A stretch of 64,000 bases of DNA from Tenacibaculum sp. Bg11-29 (lineage in GTDB: Bacteria; Bacteroidota; Bacteroidia; Flavobacteriales; Flavobacteriaceae), in NCBI RefSeq assembly GCF_002836595.1, contig NZ_PJBB01000003.1:992001-1056000 (forward strand), written 5' to 3'. The notes under the pieces are model-generated. The model ran no database searches. It saw only the letters and a program-made list of their open reading frames with translations, and was not told the DNA's origin. This document shows, piece by piece, positions 1-7,795 of this stretch (positions are counted from its first letter, which is position 1; each line of letters opens with the position of its first letter). Made by a program: the position numbers and the translations under genes.

Positions 1-430
1 CAATAAGACCAGACATATCACCCTGAATAAATTTGGTGTTGATTTCTGGAAACCAAAAATCGATAAAGTGTAATACTACGAAAGCTAAAATTGCTGCACC
101 AGACCAAATCATATTTCTACTCATCCAAGTAGAATTTGCTGCTCCGTTGTTTTTAGCATAGCTTATTTTTTGCGCACTTTTGTTTTTTAATTCTAAGACG
201 AATCCCATTACAAAGTGAAAAACTACACCAAAAATTAAGACAGGTTGCATAACGTATTGTATTAACGGATTGGTTCCCATAAAATGAGATAACTTGTTAA
301 ACGTTGCTCCATTGTCTGGAAAAATTGAGGTGATGTTTATTGCAAAATGTTGTAATAAGAAGAACATCAAGAAGAACGCCGAAAGTGCCATGGCAAATTT
401 TCTTCCAATAGAAGATTTTAATAATCCCAT
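1..430 (-). CDS. sdhC: Succinate dehydrogenase cytochrome b subunit (3' part outside window)
   Basis: Reading leftwards from ATG at 428-430 gives MGLLKSSIGRKFAMALSAFF followed by alternating hydrophobic helices, with HF residues (LLQHFAINI, VFHFVMGF, VVLHFIDFWF) as expected for the haem-binding, membrane-anchoring b558-type subunit of Bacteroidota complex II. This subunit anchors the flavoprotein and iron-sulphur subunits in the inner membrane and passes electrons to quinone. The gene runs off the left edge; sdhA and sdhB are expected beyond it. A good flavobacterial promoter sits 32-63 bp upstream of the start. The family call is from remembered sequence pattern; no other membrane family fits as well. 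Confidence 0.85.
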   Translation of the reverse strand, partial: MGLLKSSIGRKFAMALSAFFLMFFLLQHFAINITSIFPDNGATFNKLSHFMGTNPLIQYVMQPVLIFGVVFHFVMGFVLELKNKSAQKISYAKNNGAANSTWMSRNMIWSGAAILAFVVLHFIDFWFPEINTKFIQGDMSGLI

Positions 431-461
431 TATTTTTTTTGTTTATTAAAGTATAATAATA

Positions 462-493
462 CAAATTTAAGCGGTACGAGGTAGTTGCACAAA
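462..493 (-). promoter_or_regulatory. Promoter of sdhC
   Basis: On the minus strand a TTTG (CAAA at 490-493) is followed after 20 bp by TAAATTTG (462-469), a full match to the Bacteroidota -33/-7 consensus. It ends 31 bp before the sdhC start codon. Confidence 0.7.
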
Positions 494-745
494 CTTTAGG
501 AATTTTTTTATTAAATATTTAGAATGGGTTTAAATAGGGAGGTGTGGCTTTAAGTGCTTTTTTGTTACTTAATGATGTGTCGCATGAGACGCAAAATTAA
601 TAAAAATTAGAATCACTACCGAGCTCAAATTTTGAGTTGAATCTGATTTTTGCATTAATTATAGTTATAATTTTATCTTTCTTTAATAGTAATATTTTGA
701 AAGGAAAGAGTAAATCAATACTGTTTTTTGTAATCTACGATAAAG

Positions 746-796
746 TAACTTTTGTTGATGTTTAATAGTGGAGATGTTAAATTACAACAAAAGTTA
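746..796. terminator. Perfect 12-bp inverted repeat, possible terminator
   Basis: TAACTTTTGTTG at 746-757 is exactly mirrored by CAACAAAAGTTA at 785-796, with a 27-nt loop and a T6 run after the right arm. It lies just past the stop of the TonB receptor gene, but the T-run is on the wrong side for that leftward transcript, so its role is uncertain. The rest of the 431-811 gap holds only the sdhC promoter. Confidence 0.4.
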
Positions 797-811
797 TTTT
801 TTAAAAAGACT

Positions 812-3148
812 TTAGAATGATATTTTATAACTAATGTTTGGAATCAATAAAGCTTCTCTATGTTCTTCTACTTTATTGTTTTTTAGATGATAACGATGTC
901 CTTGGTATTCTTTAAAGTTTGTTGCGTTAAGAATCTTTAGCGACAGTTTTTGTGTTGTTTTCTTTTTGTACCATTCATAATTAACTGTAAAGTGTGATAT
1001 GAATCCAGCTCTAGTTTGTTCAGTAAATGGTGTAGTTTCATTGTAAATAGCATCTTTTTTATCTAAAGAAGCAGCATGATCAATAATAGAATGTCTATCA
1101 CCACCTTGATAACTTAATTTAAAATTTACACCAAGTAAATTTTGTTTATGCTTTCCAATTCTAAACTCTTTACCAACCAAAACATTAAATAAGTAGTTTT
1201 TATTGTAACGAGTATTGTACCATTTTTCAGAATCTGTTTTATATTTAGAATTAAAAACAGAACCAGAAATTAAATAATAAAAACCATTATTAATATATTG
1301 TTCTAATGTTAAATCTAGTCCGTAATTCTTCCCTTTTCCTGAATTAATGTAAGCATCATTAATAAACCAATCGCTTTGTAAGTTTAAAAGTGAAGTAGTA
1401 CTATTCTTAATAATAGGAATGTTATAGAGGTGTTGATAATATGGTTCGATTTTTAAATGTAACTTTTCTGTAATGTTCCAATCATATGCTAACACAAAAT
1501 GATGTGCTTTTGAAAAATCTAAACCTCTGTTAGCTTGTAATGATGTTGAGTTTGTTGTATTGGCAAAATAAATATTCAAGGCTTCAATTCTACTATGCAA
1601 GCCATAACCAAAACTTAATTTGTTGTTTTCGTTTAATTGATAACTTAAACCAAGGCGAGGTTCTACTGTAAAATTATTATTTAATGTAAATAATTGAGTA
1701 TTTACACCTATGTTTATTTTCCAATTTTTTAAGGAAAAAGAAGAGTTTGTGTATGCAGAGACTAAAGAGGTAAACCCATTTTCTGAAACTATGGTTTTTA
1801 GATTATTCGTGCCACCTTCAGCTTCTTTTAAATCGATATTATAACCTAAACCTCTTATGGTGACACCTGTTTTGTTTGTGTGTTTAGAGCTAAATTTTTT
1901 ATTAAGGAAAGATTTAAAAGTAATATTATAATTACTATTATCTATTTTGTTTTTTGGTTGTAATATTGAGGAGTCTCCAAGTCTATCCGTTTTTAAGTCT
2001 AACCCATTTGTAGAGACTGCTAAAGTAGTACTTAGATAGGCTAAATTTTTGAATATCATTTTATGATTTATTCCAAACGCACCCATGTATTGTTTTGCTT
2101 TTTGTTTTTCAATATCTGTATAATAGTTACGTTCATTTACTTTAGTTTTTGGTGAACTTCCCGATTTATCTAGTAGACCAATTCCCCAAATAGAAAATTT
2201 ACCAGATTTTTTGGTGTGAAAATTTAATTTAAAAGACAAATCTTGGTAGTTTGTTCCCTTAGCATCTTCTGGTAGTAACGATGACATTAATGCTAATGTA
2301 GAATATCTGTAATTTACTAAGTAAGAAGAATTGTTTTTTTTTGATAAAGGACCTTCTGATGCAAAATCGATTCCAATAGCACCAACCTCTATACTGTGTT
2401 CATGTTTTGAATTATTACCTTTTCGCATTCTAATATCAAAAACACCAGACAGTGCATTATTGTATTCTGCAGGAAAAGCACCTGTGTAAAAATCTGAATT
2501 GGCTAATAAATTACTACTTAAAGCTGTTAGTCCACCACCACCAAAAACACCTAGGTTTGCAAAATGATTAGGGTTTGGTATTTCTACTCCTTCAATTTTC
2601 CATTGTAAAAATTTTGGAGCATTACCTCTTATCACAATAGCGTTATTACCAACACTACTAGAAACACCAGGAAAAGAGGAAGCTAAACGAGCAGGGTCAT
2701 CAAAGCCTCCTGCGTATCTATTTGCTTCTTCAACACTTAGCATTCGAGCACTAACCGTTGCCATTTTGTTAATTGGTTTTTCTTTAGCAACTCTAGGTTT
2801 TAGAACTACCTCATCTAATGAGTATGCGTTTTCAGTAAGCCCAATTGACAATATAACCTCTTTAGATGATGTAACAACAACTTCAGGTTTTATGATTGCT
2901 TCATAACCTATGTGAGATATTTCTAAATCATATCGACCAATAGGTACGTTTTTAATCGTAAAGGCTCCGTCAAAATCAGAAACAACTCCTATGGATGGAT
3001 TTGTATTAAGAATTATTATTGACACACCTGGAATTGGTTGTTGAGAGGAGGTGTCTACTACTTTTCCTTTAATCTTTTGTGTTAAACTTTGGGCGTTTAA
3101 AATAAACGATAAAAACAAAAAGAAGGGCACTGGAATATACTTATGCAT
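812..3148 (-). CDS. TonB-dependent outer-membrane receptor with carboxypeptidase-like N-domain
   Basis: A 778-aa protein with a signal peptide (about residues 1-20), then a CarboxypepD_reg-like beta-sandwich (about 24-110; motifs KGKVVDTSS, PGVSIIILNT, GVVSDFDGAFTI), a plug region (about 125-240, PGVSSSVGNNAIVIRGN) and a C-terminal beta-barrel ending in aromatic F, the usual outer-membrane sorting signature. Such receptors import chelated iron or other large nutrients using TonB energy. No SusD partner is adjacent, so it is not a standard polysaccharide locus. The membrane-bound AraC-type regulator lies upstream on the same strand, about 140 bp away, and could control it. The substrate cannot be read from the sequence. 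Confidence 0.88.
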   Translation of the reverse strand: MHKYIPVPFFLFLSFILNAQSLTQKIKGKVVDTSSQQPIPGVSIIILNTNPSIGVVSDFDGAFTIKNVPIGRYDLEISHIGYEAIIKPEVVVTSSKEVILSIGLTENAYSLDEVVLKPRVAKEKPINKMATVSARMLSVEEANRYAGGFDDPARLASSFPGVSSSVGNNAIVIRGNAPKFLQWKIEGVEIPNPNHFANLGVFGGGGLTALSSNLLANSDFYTGAFPAEYNNALSGVFDIRMRKGNNSKHEHSIEVGAIGIDFASEGPLSKKNNSSYLVNYRYSTLALMSSLLPEDAKGTNYQDLSFKLNFHTKKSGKFSIWGIGLLDKSGSSPKTKVNERNYYTDIEKQKAKQYMGAFGINHKMIFKNLAYLSTTLAVSTNGLDLKTDRLGDSSILQPKNKIDNSNYNITFKSFLNKKFSSKHTNKTGVTIRGLGYNIDLKEAEGGTNNLKTIVSENGFTSLVSAYTNSSFSLKNWKINIGVNTQLFTLNNNFTVEPRLGLSYQLNENNKLSFGYGLHSRIEALNIYFANTTNSTSLQANRGLDFSKAHHFVLAYDWNITEKLHLKIEPYYQHLYNIPIIKNSTTSLLNLQSDWFINDAYINSGKGKNYGLDLTLEQYINNGFYYLISGSVFNSKYKTDSEKWYNTRYNKNYLFNVLVGKEFRIGKHKQNLLGVNFKLSYQGGDRHSIIDHAASLDKKDAIYNETTPFTEQTRAGFISHFTVNYEWYKKKTTQKLSLKILNATNFKEYQGHRYHLKNNKVEEHREALLIPNISYKISF

Positions 3149-3287
3149 TCTGAGTCGTAATTTATGTGAGTTACAAAATTAGTACGACTGTTAGTTTTTT
3201 ATGTTCTGAGTTATCTAATCGAACCAATTTTAAATAAGGCTCAAGCGTTTGTTTTTAAAGTGTTTGTTGTTTGTTTATGGTGTGTGT

Positions 3288-4385
3288 TTATAAAGAAGAA
3301 CTAGTTTTTTTGAATTCAGAAGGTGTTTGAGTGCTAATTTTTTTAAAGGTAGTATTGAATGAAGTTTTAGAGTTGAAACCAGATTCATATGCAATACCAA
3401 GAATAGATATATGGTTGTAGTCTTTGTTTAAAAGCAATTCTTTTACTCTTTGTACTCTGTATCTATTAACGAACCAAAAGAAATTTTCGTTGAAGCCTAC
3501 GTTAATTACATATGAAAGTTGATGAGGGGTAATTTCTATTAATTTAGCTAAGCTTACCAGCGTTAATTCTGTATCGAGATAAGGTTTTTTATTTTCCATA
3601 ACATCAATAAGTTTAGATTTGGTAAGTGCTAAATTTTCATCTGAAATAATTTTCCTCTTTTTAGGTGTGGGTTGTTGTTCTGTTTTAATAATAAGATTTC
3701 TTTCTTTTTCATTTAAAAGAAAAATTTCTTTTTGTTTAAGTGTGTTTGAAGCAACAAAAAATATAATTAGTATCGATACAATATTTGCCATTAAATTCAA
3801 ATATTCGCCATCAAATACTAAATTGTAAATCCCAATAAAAATACTAAGTAAAAATATAGCAATAATAATATACTCTATCCATTTAAGATCAACTTCGTTT
3901 GTGTTAGAGGAGAATAAGCGAATACTTTTTTTGTGATGTTGAATCTTTATGTAAGAGTATATGGTAAAATATAGTGCTTGAATAATAATAAGTGCACTTA
4001 ATAAAGAAGGTATTAAGGTGTTGTGTTTGTCATAATCTTGAATAATTAAACCAATAAGGAATGTTAAAGGTAAGATTGTGTATATGAGTTCTTTTTTTTT
4101 GAATTTAAAATCAGGATTTGAATAATATTCGATACTAAAATAAAAGACCAAAGGTGTTAAAAACTGAAAGAGTCGAAGCGGTATTAATGGGGTGTCGTTA
4201 AGTATGTTAAAGTTTGTTAGAATAAATATTTCCTCAAGCCAAAAAGTAGACCATAAAAAAAGAAATACACCAAACCATAAATTTGCTTTTTTATTAACTT
4301 TTAATGGGTTTATGATTAATAGAAATGAAAGCAAAATTAGAGCGCCGTATATAATAATTAGTATGAATGAATTTATTCCGCTCAT
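3288..4385 (-). CDS. AraC-family regulator with N-terminal membrane domain
   Basis: 365 aa. The first ~215 residues hold about seven hydrophobic helices; the C-terminal ~100 residues are an AraC-type double helix-turn-helix (LVSLAKLIEITPHQLSYVIN, then VKELLLNKDY, ILGIAYESGFNSKTSFNTTF, TPSEFKK). The architecture suggests a transcription factor tethered to the inner membrane that responds to a ligand or envelope state. It closely resembles the regulator at 51424-52473 in layout. The TonB receptor follows in the same direction, so that gene is a natural candidate target. Ligand and binding site are not visible. Confidence 0.82.
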   Translation of the reverse strand: MSGINSFILIIIYGALILLSFLLIINPLKVNKKANLWFGVFLFLWSTFWLEEIFILTNFNILNDTPLIPLRLFQFLTPLVFYFSIEYYSNPDFKFKKKELIYTILPLTFLIGLIIQDYDKHNTLIPSLLSALIIIQALYFTIYSYIKIQHHKKSIRLFSSNTNEVDLKWIEYIIIAIFLLSIFIGIYNLVFDGEYLNLMANIVSILIIFFVASNTLKQKEIFLLNEKERNLIIKTEQQPTPKKRKIISDENLALTKSKLIDVMENKKPYLDTELTLVSLAKLIEITPHQLSYVINVGFNENFFWFVNRYRVQRVKELLLNKDYNHISILGIAYESGFNSKTSFNTTFKKISTQTPSEFKKTSSSL

Positions 4386-4456
4386 TAATATCTTTTGTTA
4401 GCTATGTTCTGTGGTTTATGTAAGCAATAACGAAGTTATTAGAAAAAAATTGAAAA

Positions 4457-5137
4457 TCAAATTAAACTTAGCAAAGTGGCAAGCTCTTTTGGTTTTTCTA
4501 AAGGAATCATATGACCACAGTTTTTAACAAAAAGATACTTTCCTTTATGTGTTTTGTTGGTGAATTCTTTTAAAATTGTAGCTGAAGCGAATAGATCATT
4601 TTCAGCGGCAATAAATACTATAGGTATATGTAATTCAGAAACTTGTTTAGCTATGTTTAGTCTAGAAGAGGTGGCTTTTAATTGACGAATTAAAACAGGT
4701 TTTCCTAAATCGGTATCCATTTTTTTTATAACAGATATAATTGCTTCATTTTTATAATTTCTGGGATGTAAAAATTTTTGAATTCTTTGTTTTGAGATTC
4801 CTTTATACGTGTGTGTTTCTAAAAAATCAATAGTACTTTTTCGTAATTGAATCTCCTTTTCATTTAATCCGTTAACATTTGCAGCAATAATTACTAGTTT
4901 TTTTATTCTTTCAGGATAATGAACCGCAAAGTTTAATGCAGAAAATCCTCCTAAAGAAAATCCGACAATTATAGCGGGTTCTTTAATTTTAGCATGGATA
5001 ATGTTATTTATTTCATCAAAAGAGGTTGCCGAAGTAATATCAATATGAATAGGTGCGATGTTTTTTAAGTTAGGGAAAACAAATTGCCATAAATCAATTG
5101 TACACATGGTTCCTGAAATAAAATAGACCTTTCTCAT
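4457..5137 (-). CDS. Alpha/beta-hydrolase-fold protein
   Basis: 226 aa, without signal peptide. It shows an N-terminal beta strand (VYFISGTM), the nucleophile elbow GFSLGGFSAL with catalytic Ser near residue 62, an acid candidate in AAENDLFA and the terminal His in NCGHMIPLEKP. This is the catalytic triad layout of small esterases and of MenH/BioH-like carboxylic-ester hydrolases. The lid region is short. It lies alone between the AraC-type gene and a sparsely coding stretch, so the substrate is open. Start ATG at 5135-5137 has no strong ribosome-binding site, normal for this group. Confidence 0.8.
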   Translation of the reverse strand: MRKVYFISGTMCTIDLWQFVFPNLKNIAPIHIDITSATSFDEINNIIHAKIKEPAIIVGFSLGGFSALNFAVHYPERIKKLVIIAANVNGLNEKEIQLRKSTIDFLETHTYKGISKQRIQKFLHPRNYKNEAIISVIKKMDTDLGKPVLIRQLKATSSRLNIAKQVSELHIPIVFIAAENDLFASATILKEFTNKTHKGKYLFVKNCGHMIPLEKPKELATLLSLI

Positions 5138-6046
5138 TATAAATTTGAATTCTTATTATCTTTAAAATTTACAATTAAACAAAAAACAACAGATTAAACT
5201 AATTAAAACAACTAGTTTTTATGGAGTTTCGACTATGAAGACAAAAATAACGTAACATATTTGTTATTTCATTAGTTTAGGAAATTCATTCAAGCAGCCA
5301 ACCACCACGGTATATATAATTAAAAATAATTATGGTAAATAACCTATTTAGAACTTTTTAATTCGGTAGTAGATTATAATTTAAATTTAATTTATTGTGG
5401 ACGAATTATTATTGATTTAATGACTAAGAATGCCTCAATTAGTTGAAATTACTAGCTAATAATTTCAGCGAAGAACCAGAAATTCTGAGCGTAGTACTAA
5501 TACCTAGCTTTATTTTATTTATACGCCCTAGTAAGCGTGTTGCTTTAGATAAAGCTAAATTACTGATGTCTCTATTTATTGGTTTAAAATTAGAAGATTT
5601 TTCAATAAGTTTTTTATATCGTATCTCTAATCTGGTGGTGGTTTTATCGGTTTCAAGTGCAGTTGTCATAAATTTTAAATTTTAATATTCTACTAAATAT
5701 AGTGAAAATATTATGTTTTACAGTCAAGTAGTAGAGTCTATTCGTTAAAGTACTCTCGAAATATATTACTTATAACTGAACAACTTAGATGTATTCTTTG
5801 TTTTAAAACTTACCTATTACTAGATGAGGAGTGCATAAACTAAAAATTAAGAAAAAAGCAGATTAAATACTCCTAACTAGCCTCTTTATATTGATAATGA
5901 TTTAAAATGTAATAACTATTTGATTTTATTAATAAGGAGTAACCCGTTTAATATAAATAGGAAATGTGTTTTTTTAACTTTGAAAACACAGGTTATCATA
6001 GATCAACTGTTCACGTAATGCAAGAAATAAAATATACTTTTTGCAG
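5138..6046. other. Sparse intergenic stretch
   Basis: Apart from the possible 76-aa gene at 5439-5669 I see no protein gene, RNA gene, or clear repeat here. The AT content is very high and stops are frequent in all frames. It separates ordinary chromosomal genes from the island starting near 6047 and could include the left island boundary, but no direct-repeat attachment site is evident. Confidence 0.5.
5439..5669 (-). CDS. Possible small hypothetical protein
   Basis: A 76-aa frame (MTTALETDKTTTRLEIRYKK...) with ATG start, basic overall, no membrane segment. I do not recognise a family. The residue mix looks protein-like, and an overlapping opposite-strand frame of 80 aa looks less natural. 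A weak -7-like TATATTTA lies upstream. It is the only coding candidate between 5138 and 6046. Confidence 0.4.
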   Translation of the reverse strand: MTTALETDKTTTRLEIRYKKLIEKSSNFKPINRDISNLALSKATRLLGRINKIKLGISTTLRISGSSLKLLASNFN

Positions 6047-6667
6047 CTATTTTTTATAATTAGAATTCACTAAACATTTATTATTTTTCCATTTTCCTTT
6101 TAAAGACTCTTGTGAGATAGATGTATTCTTGCAGGTTAAGAAATTACCGTTATTGTCTTTTTTAATTACTTTTAATTTTCCTGAATGAATAGCATTTATA
6201 ACCTTGTAAATTAAGCCGATTTTAGACGATTTAGTGTTATTTTTACTTAAAGAAAGACCAATTTCATTGTTAAATAAATCCATAGTTGTGGCTATTTTAT
6301 CAGGAATAGTGCCATCTTCCAATTTGTTTTTTTTGTAGGTTCTGTAGTTTTCCTTCTCGTGTGCTTTACCTAAAGAACGTGCAGCATTTTTACCTATTTC
6401 TTGTCTTAGACTAGCTATCCAAAAAGCATGACGAAAAGCATCTACTTGACCGCCAGAAGCATCACCATCTAATAAAGGTGAGTTTTTAATAGAGTCGGCA
6501 ACTCTATAAGCTTCTTTCGAAATAATTTGTGCTTTTTCCGCTTTAAAAGGATGGAACAATACCCACATTCTTTTAGAAGGAGATAGTTTTTTAAATTTTT
6601 GCCAATTAGATTGAGAAAAGGACGAAGTACTTATGAGGATAAATAAGAGCACAAGTTTTTTTAACAT
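6047..6667 (-). CDS. Secreted DUF6973-like protein, in operon with the repressor
   Basis: 206 aa with a clear Sec signal peptide (LLFILISTSSFSQ, about residues 1-19). The core has VDAFRHAFWIASLRQEIG, GKAHE and MDLFNNEIGLSL, a pattern (D..RHA.W, HE, D..NN..G) that I associate with the DUF6973 group of extracytoplasmic proteins of unknown activity; the conserved His, Asp and Glu suggest an enzymatic or metal site. It starts only 7 nt after the stop of the S24-type repressor gene, so the two are probably cotranscribed. Its place in a repressor operon beside a lysis/toxin module suggests a periplasmic job linked to that module, for example immunity or control of lysis; that is inference. Confidence 0.6.
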   Translation of the reverse strand: MLKKLVLLFILISTSSFSQSNWQKFKKLSPSKRMWVLFHPFKAEKAQIISKEAYRVADSIKNSPLLDGDASGGQVDAFRHAFWIASLRQEIGKNAARSLGKAHEKENYRTYKKNKLEDGTIPDKIATTMDLFNNEIGLSLSKNNTKSSKIGLIYKVINAIHSGKLKVIKKDNNGNFLTCKNTSISQESLKGKWKNNKCLVNSNYKK

Positions 6668-6674
6668 GTAAGCA

Positions 6675-7475
6675 CTAGTTTTTATTATTAACTTGTTCTT
6701 GTAATTCTACTAGTTTACTCTCTAAATCATGTAATCTATCATAAACGTCAACAGGTTCAGGCATTTGTTTAGAAGCGAACATGGTAACATACCAAACTTC
6801 CATAATTTCCTCAGCATTTATAGTGTACATAGGGTAATTACCATCTTTGTTGTCACTTTTTAAAATAAGTTTGCCTCTTTCTTTAATTCTATTAATCACA
6901 CGTTTTAGTACTATCCCATCATTTTTAGTAACAATAATGTATACACGACCATCTTTTATGTCGCTAAGGCTTTCTACGTATTTACCAAAAACAAGATCAC
7001 CATCAAAAAAAGTGCGTACCATAGAGTTTCCTTGTACTTCAAAACAGCGAAAAGTACCATTGTTTAAGTGGGGCATGTTAAAAGATGGTAGCTGTTCTAT
7101 GTAATTTGAATCTCCATAGCCAGTTAAATAACCAGCTCTAGCTTGTATAGGTACGTATATTATATTTTCATTCCCTGTGTTATTTACTGCAACAACTTGT
7201 GGGACTCCAGAATATGTTGGATTATTTTTTACGTCAGAAGTTAGCATTACTTCACTTTTTCCGAATAAATAATCAGGATTAATATTAAATTCATTGATAA
7301 TAGCCGTAAGTACATCATACCCTGGTTTGGTCTTTTTTCTACTTCCGTCTGCCTGTGGTCTCCCATTAATTATGCTGTCTACAGTGGTTCCTGTAACGCC
7401 AATTCGTTTTGAAAAAGAAAAATTATTTAAATTAAAAGTGTCTCTAATTGTTGTTATTTTTTCTGAGATCTCCAT
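6675..7475 (-). CDS. S24/LexA-like repressor (XRE HTH + peptidase domain)
   Basis: 266 aa. Residues 1-75 form an XRE-type helix-turn-helix (FSFSKRIGVTGTTVDSIING). Residues ~105-230 form a LexA/CI-type S24 domain: a possible self-cleavage site in PIQARAGYLTGY (Ala-Gly), the serine motif EVQGNSMVRT with FFDGDLVF, and a lysine in DGIVLKRV. The C-terminus ends in a short coiled coil (LHDLESKLVELQEQV). Such proteins repress prophage-like genes and cleave themselves when RecA is activated by DNA damage. The cleavage elements look intact, so SOS induction is plausible. It is divergent from the large gene at 7796 and shares the intervening control region. Confidence 0.85.
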   Translation of the reverse strand: MEISEKITTIRDTFNLNNFSFSKRIGVTGTTVDSIINGRPQADGSRKKTKPGYDVLTAIINEFNINPDYLFGKSEVMLTSDVKNNPTYSGVPQVVAVNNTGNENIIYVPIQARAGYLTGYGDSNYIEQLPSFNMPHLNNGTFRCFEVQGNSMVRTFFDGDLVFGKYVESLSDIKDGRVYIIVTKNDGIVLKRVINRIKERGKLILKSDNKDGNYPMYTINAEEIMEVWYVTMFASKQMPEPVDVYDRLHDLESKLVELQEQVNNKN

Positions 7476-7505
7476 ATCTGCTATATTTCAAAATAAGTTA
7501 AACAA

Positions 7506-7561
7506 TTTACAAAATAAATCAAACTTTTGTTTTGTTGTTTTTGTAAAATGTGTTATATTTG
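7506..7561 (+). promoter_or_regulatory. Promoter P1 of toxin operon 1 with upstream operator-like repeat
   Basis: TTTG (7531-7534), 19-bp spacer, TATATTTG (7554-7561): a full consensus promoter driving the gene at 7796 after a ~230-nt leader. Upstream, TTACAA (7507-7512) and TTGTAA (7541-7546) form an inverted pair. The 56-bp block matches the promoter at 16138-16193 at 40 of 56 ungapped positions, including 13 identical bases at the left end. Confidence 0.65.
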
Positions 7562-7584
7562 CAATGTAATTAATCGCAAATATA
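7554..7584. promoter_or_regulatory. Inverted repeat covering two facing -7 boxes; candidate operator
   Basis: TATATTTGC (7554-7562) and GCAAATATA (7576-7584) form a perfect 9-bp inverted repeat with a 13-bp centre. Each arm is itself the -7 element of one promoter, pointing towards the other. A repressor dimer bound here would block both directions, the classic layout for an autoregulated phage-type repressor. Confidence 0.55.
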
Positions 7585-7606
7585 CGTAAAAACTTTAAAA
7601 ATCAAA
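7577..7606 (-). promoter_or_regulatory. Promoter of the repressor operon
   Basis: On the minus strand TTTG (CAAA at 7603-7606), an 18-bp spacer and TATATTTG (7577-7584). The predicted start near 7571 gives a leader of roughly 95 nt before the repressor ATG at 7473-7475 and runs through the opposing promoter. Confidence 0.6.
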
Positions 7607-7795
7607 CATTTGTGTAGTTTTAGCGATTGTTTTTTAAGATTTCAACTTGATTTTCTTCACTTTTTTGAAATCTATACTCGTTTATTCAAACATTCTTTTG
7701 AATAAAATCCACATCAAGAAAAAAGAACTGTTAGAAAAGCAACTAAACAGGGCTCTTTTTGAGCTTGATTAAAAATTAATTAAAATTTTAAAAAA

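Noticed and set aside
5443..5685. 80-aa plus-strand frame
   Set aside because: Mirror of the more protein-like minus-strand frame at 5439-5669; hydrophobic pattern is a reverse-strand artefact.
5138..6046. Attachment site at the left island edge
   Set aside because: No direct repeat of this stretch was seen near 26.4-26.6 kb, and there is no integrase.
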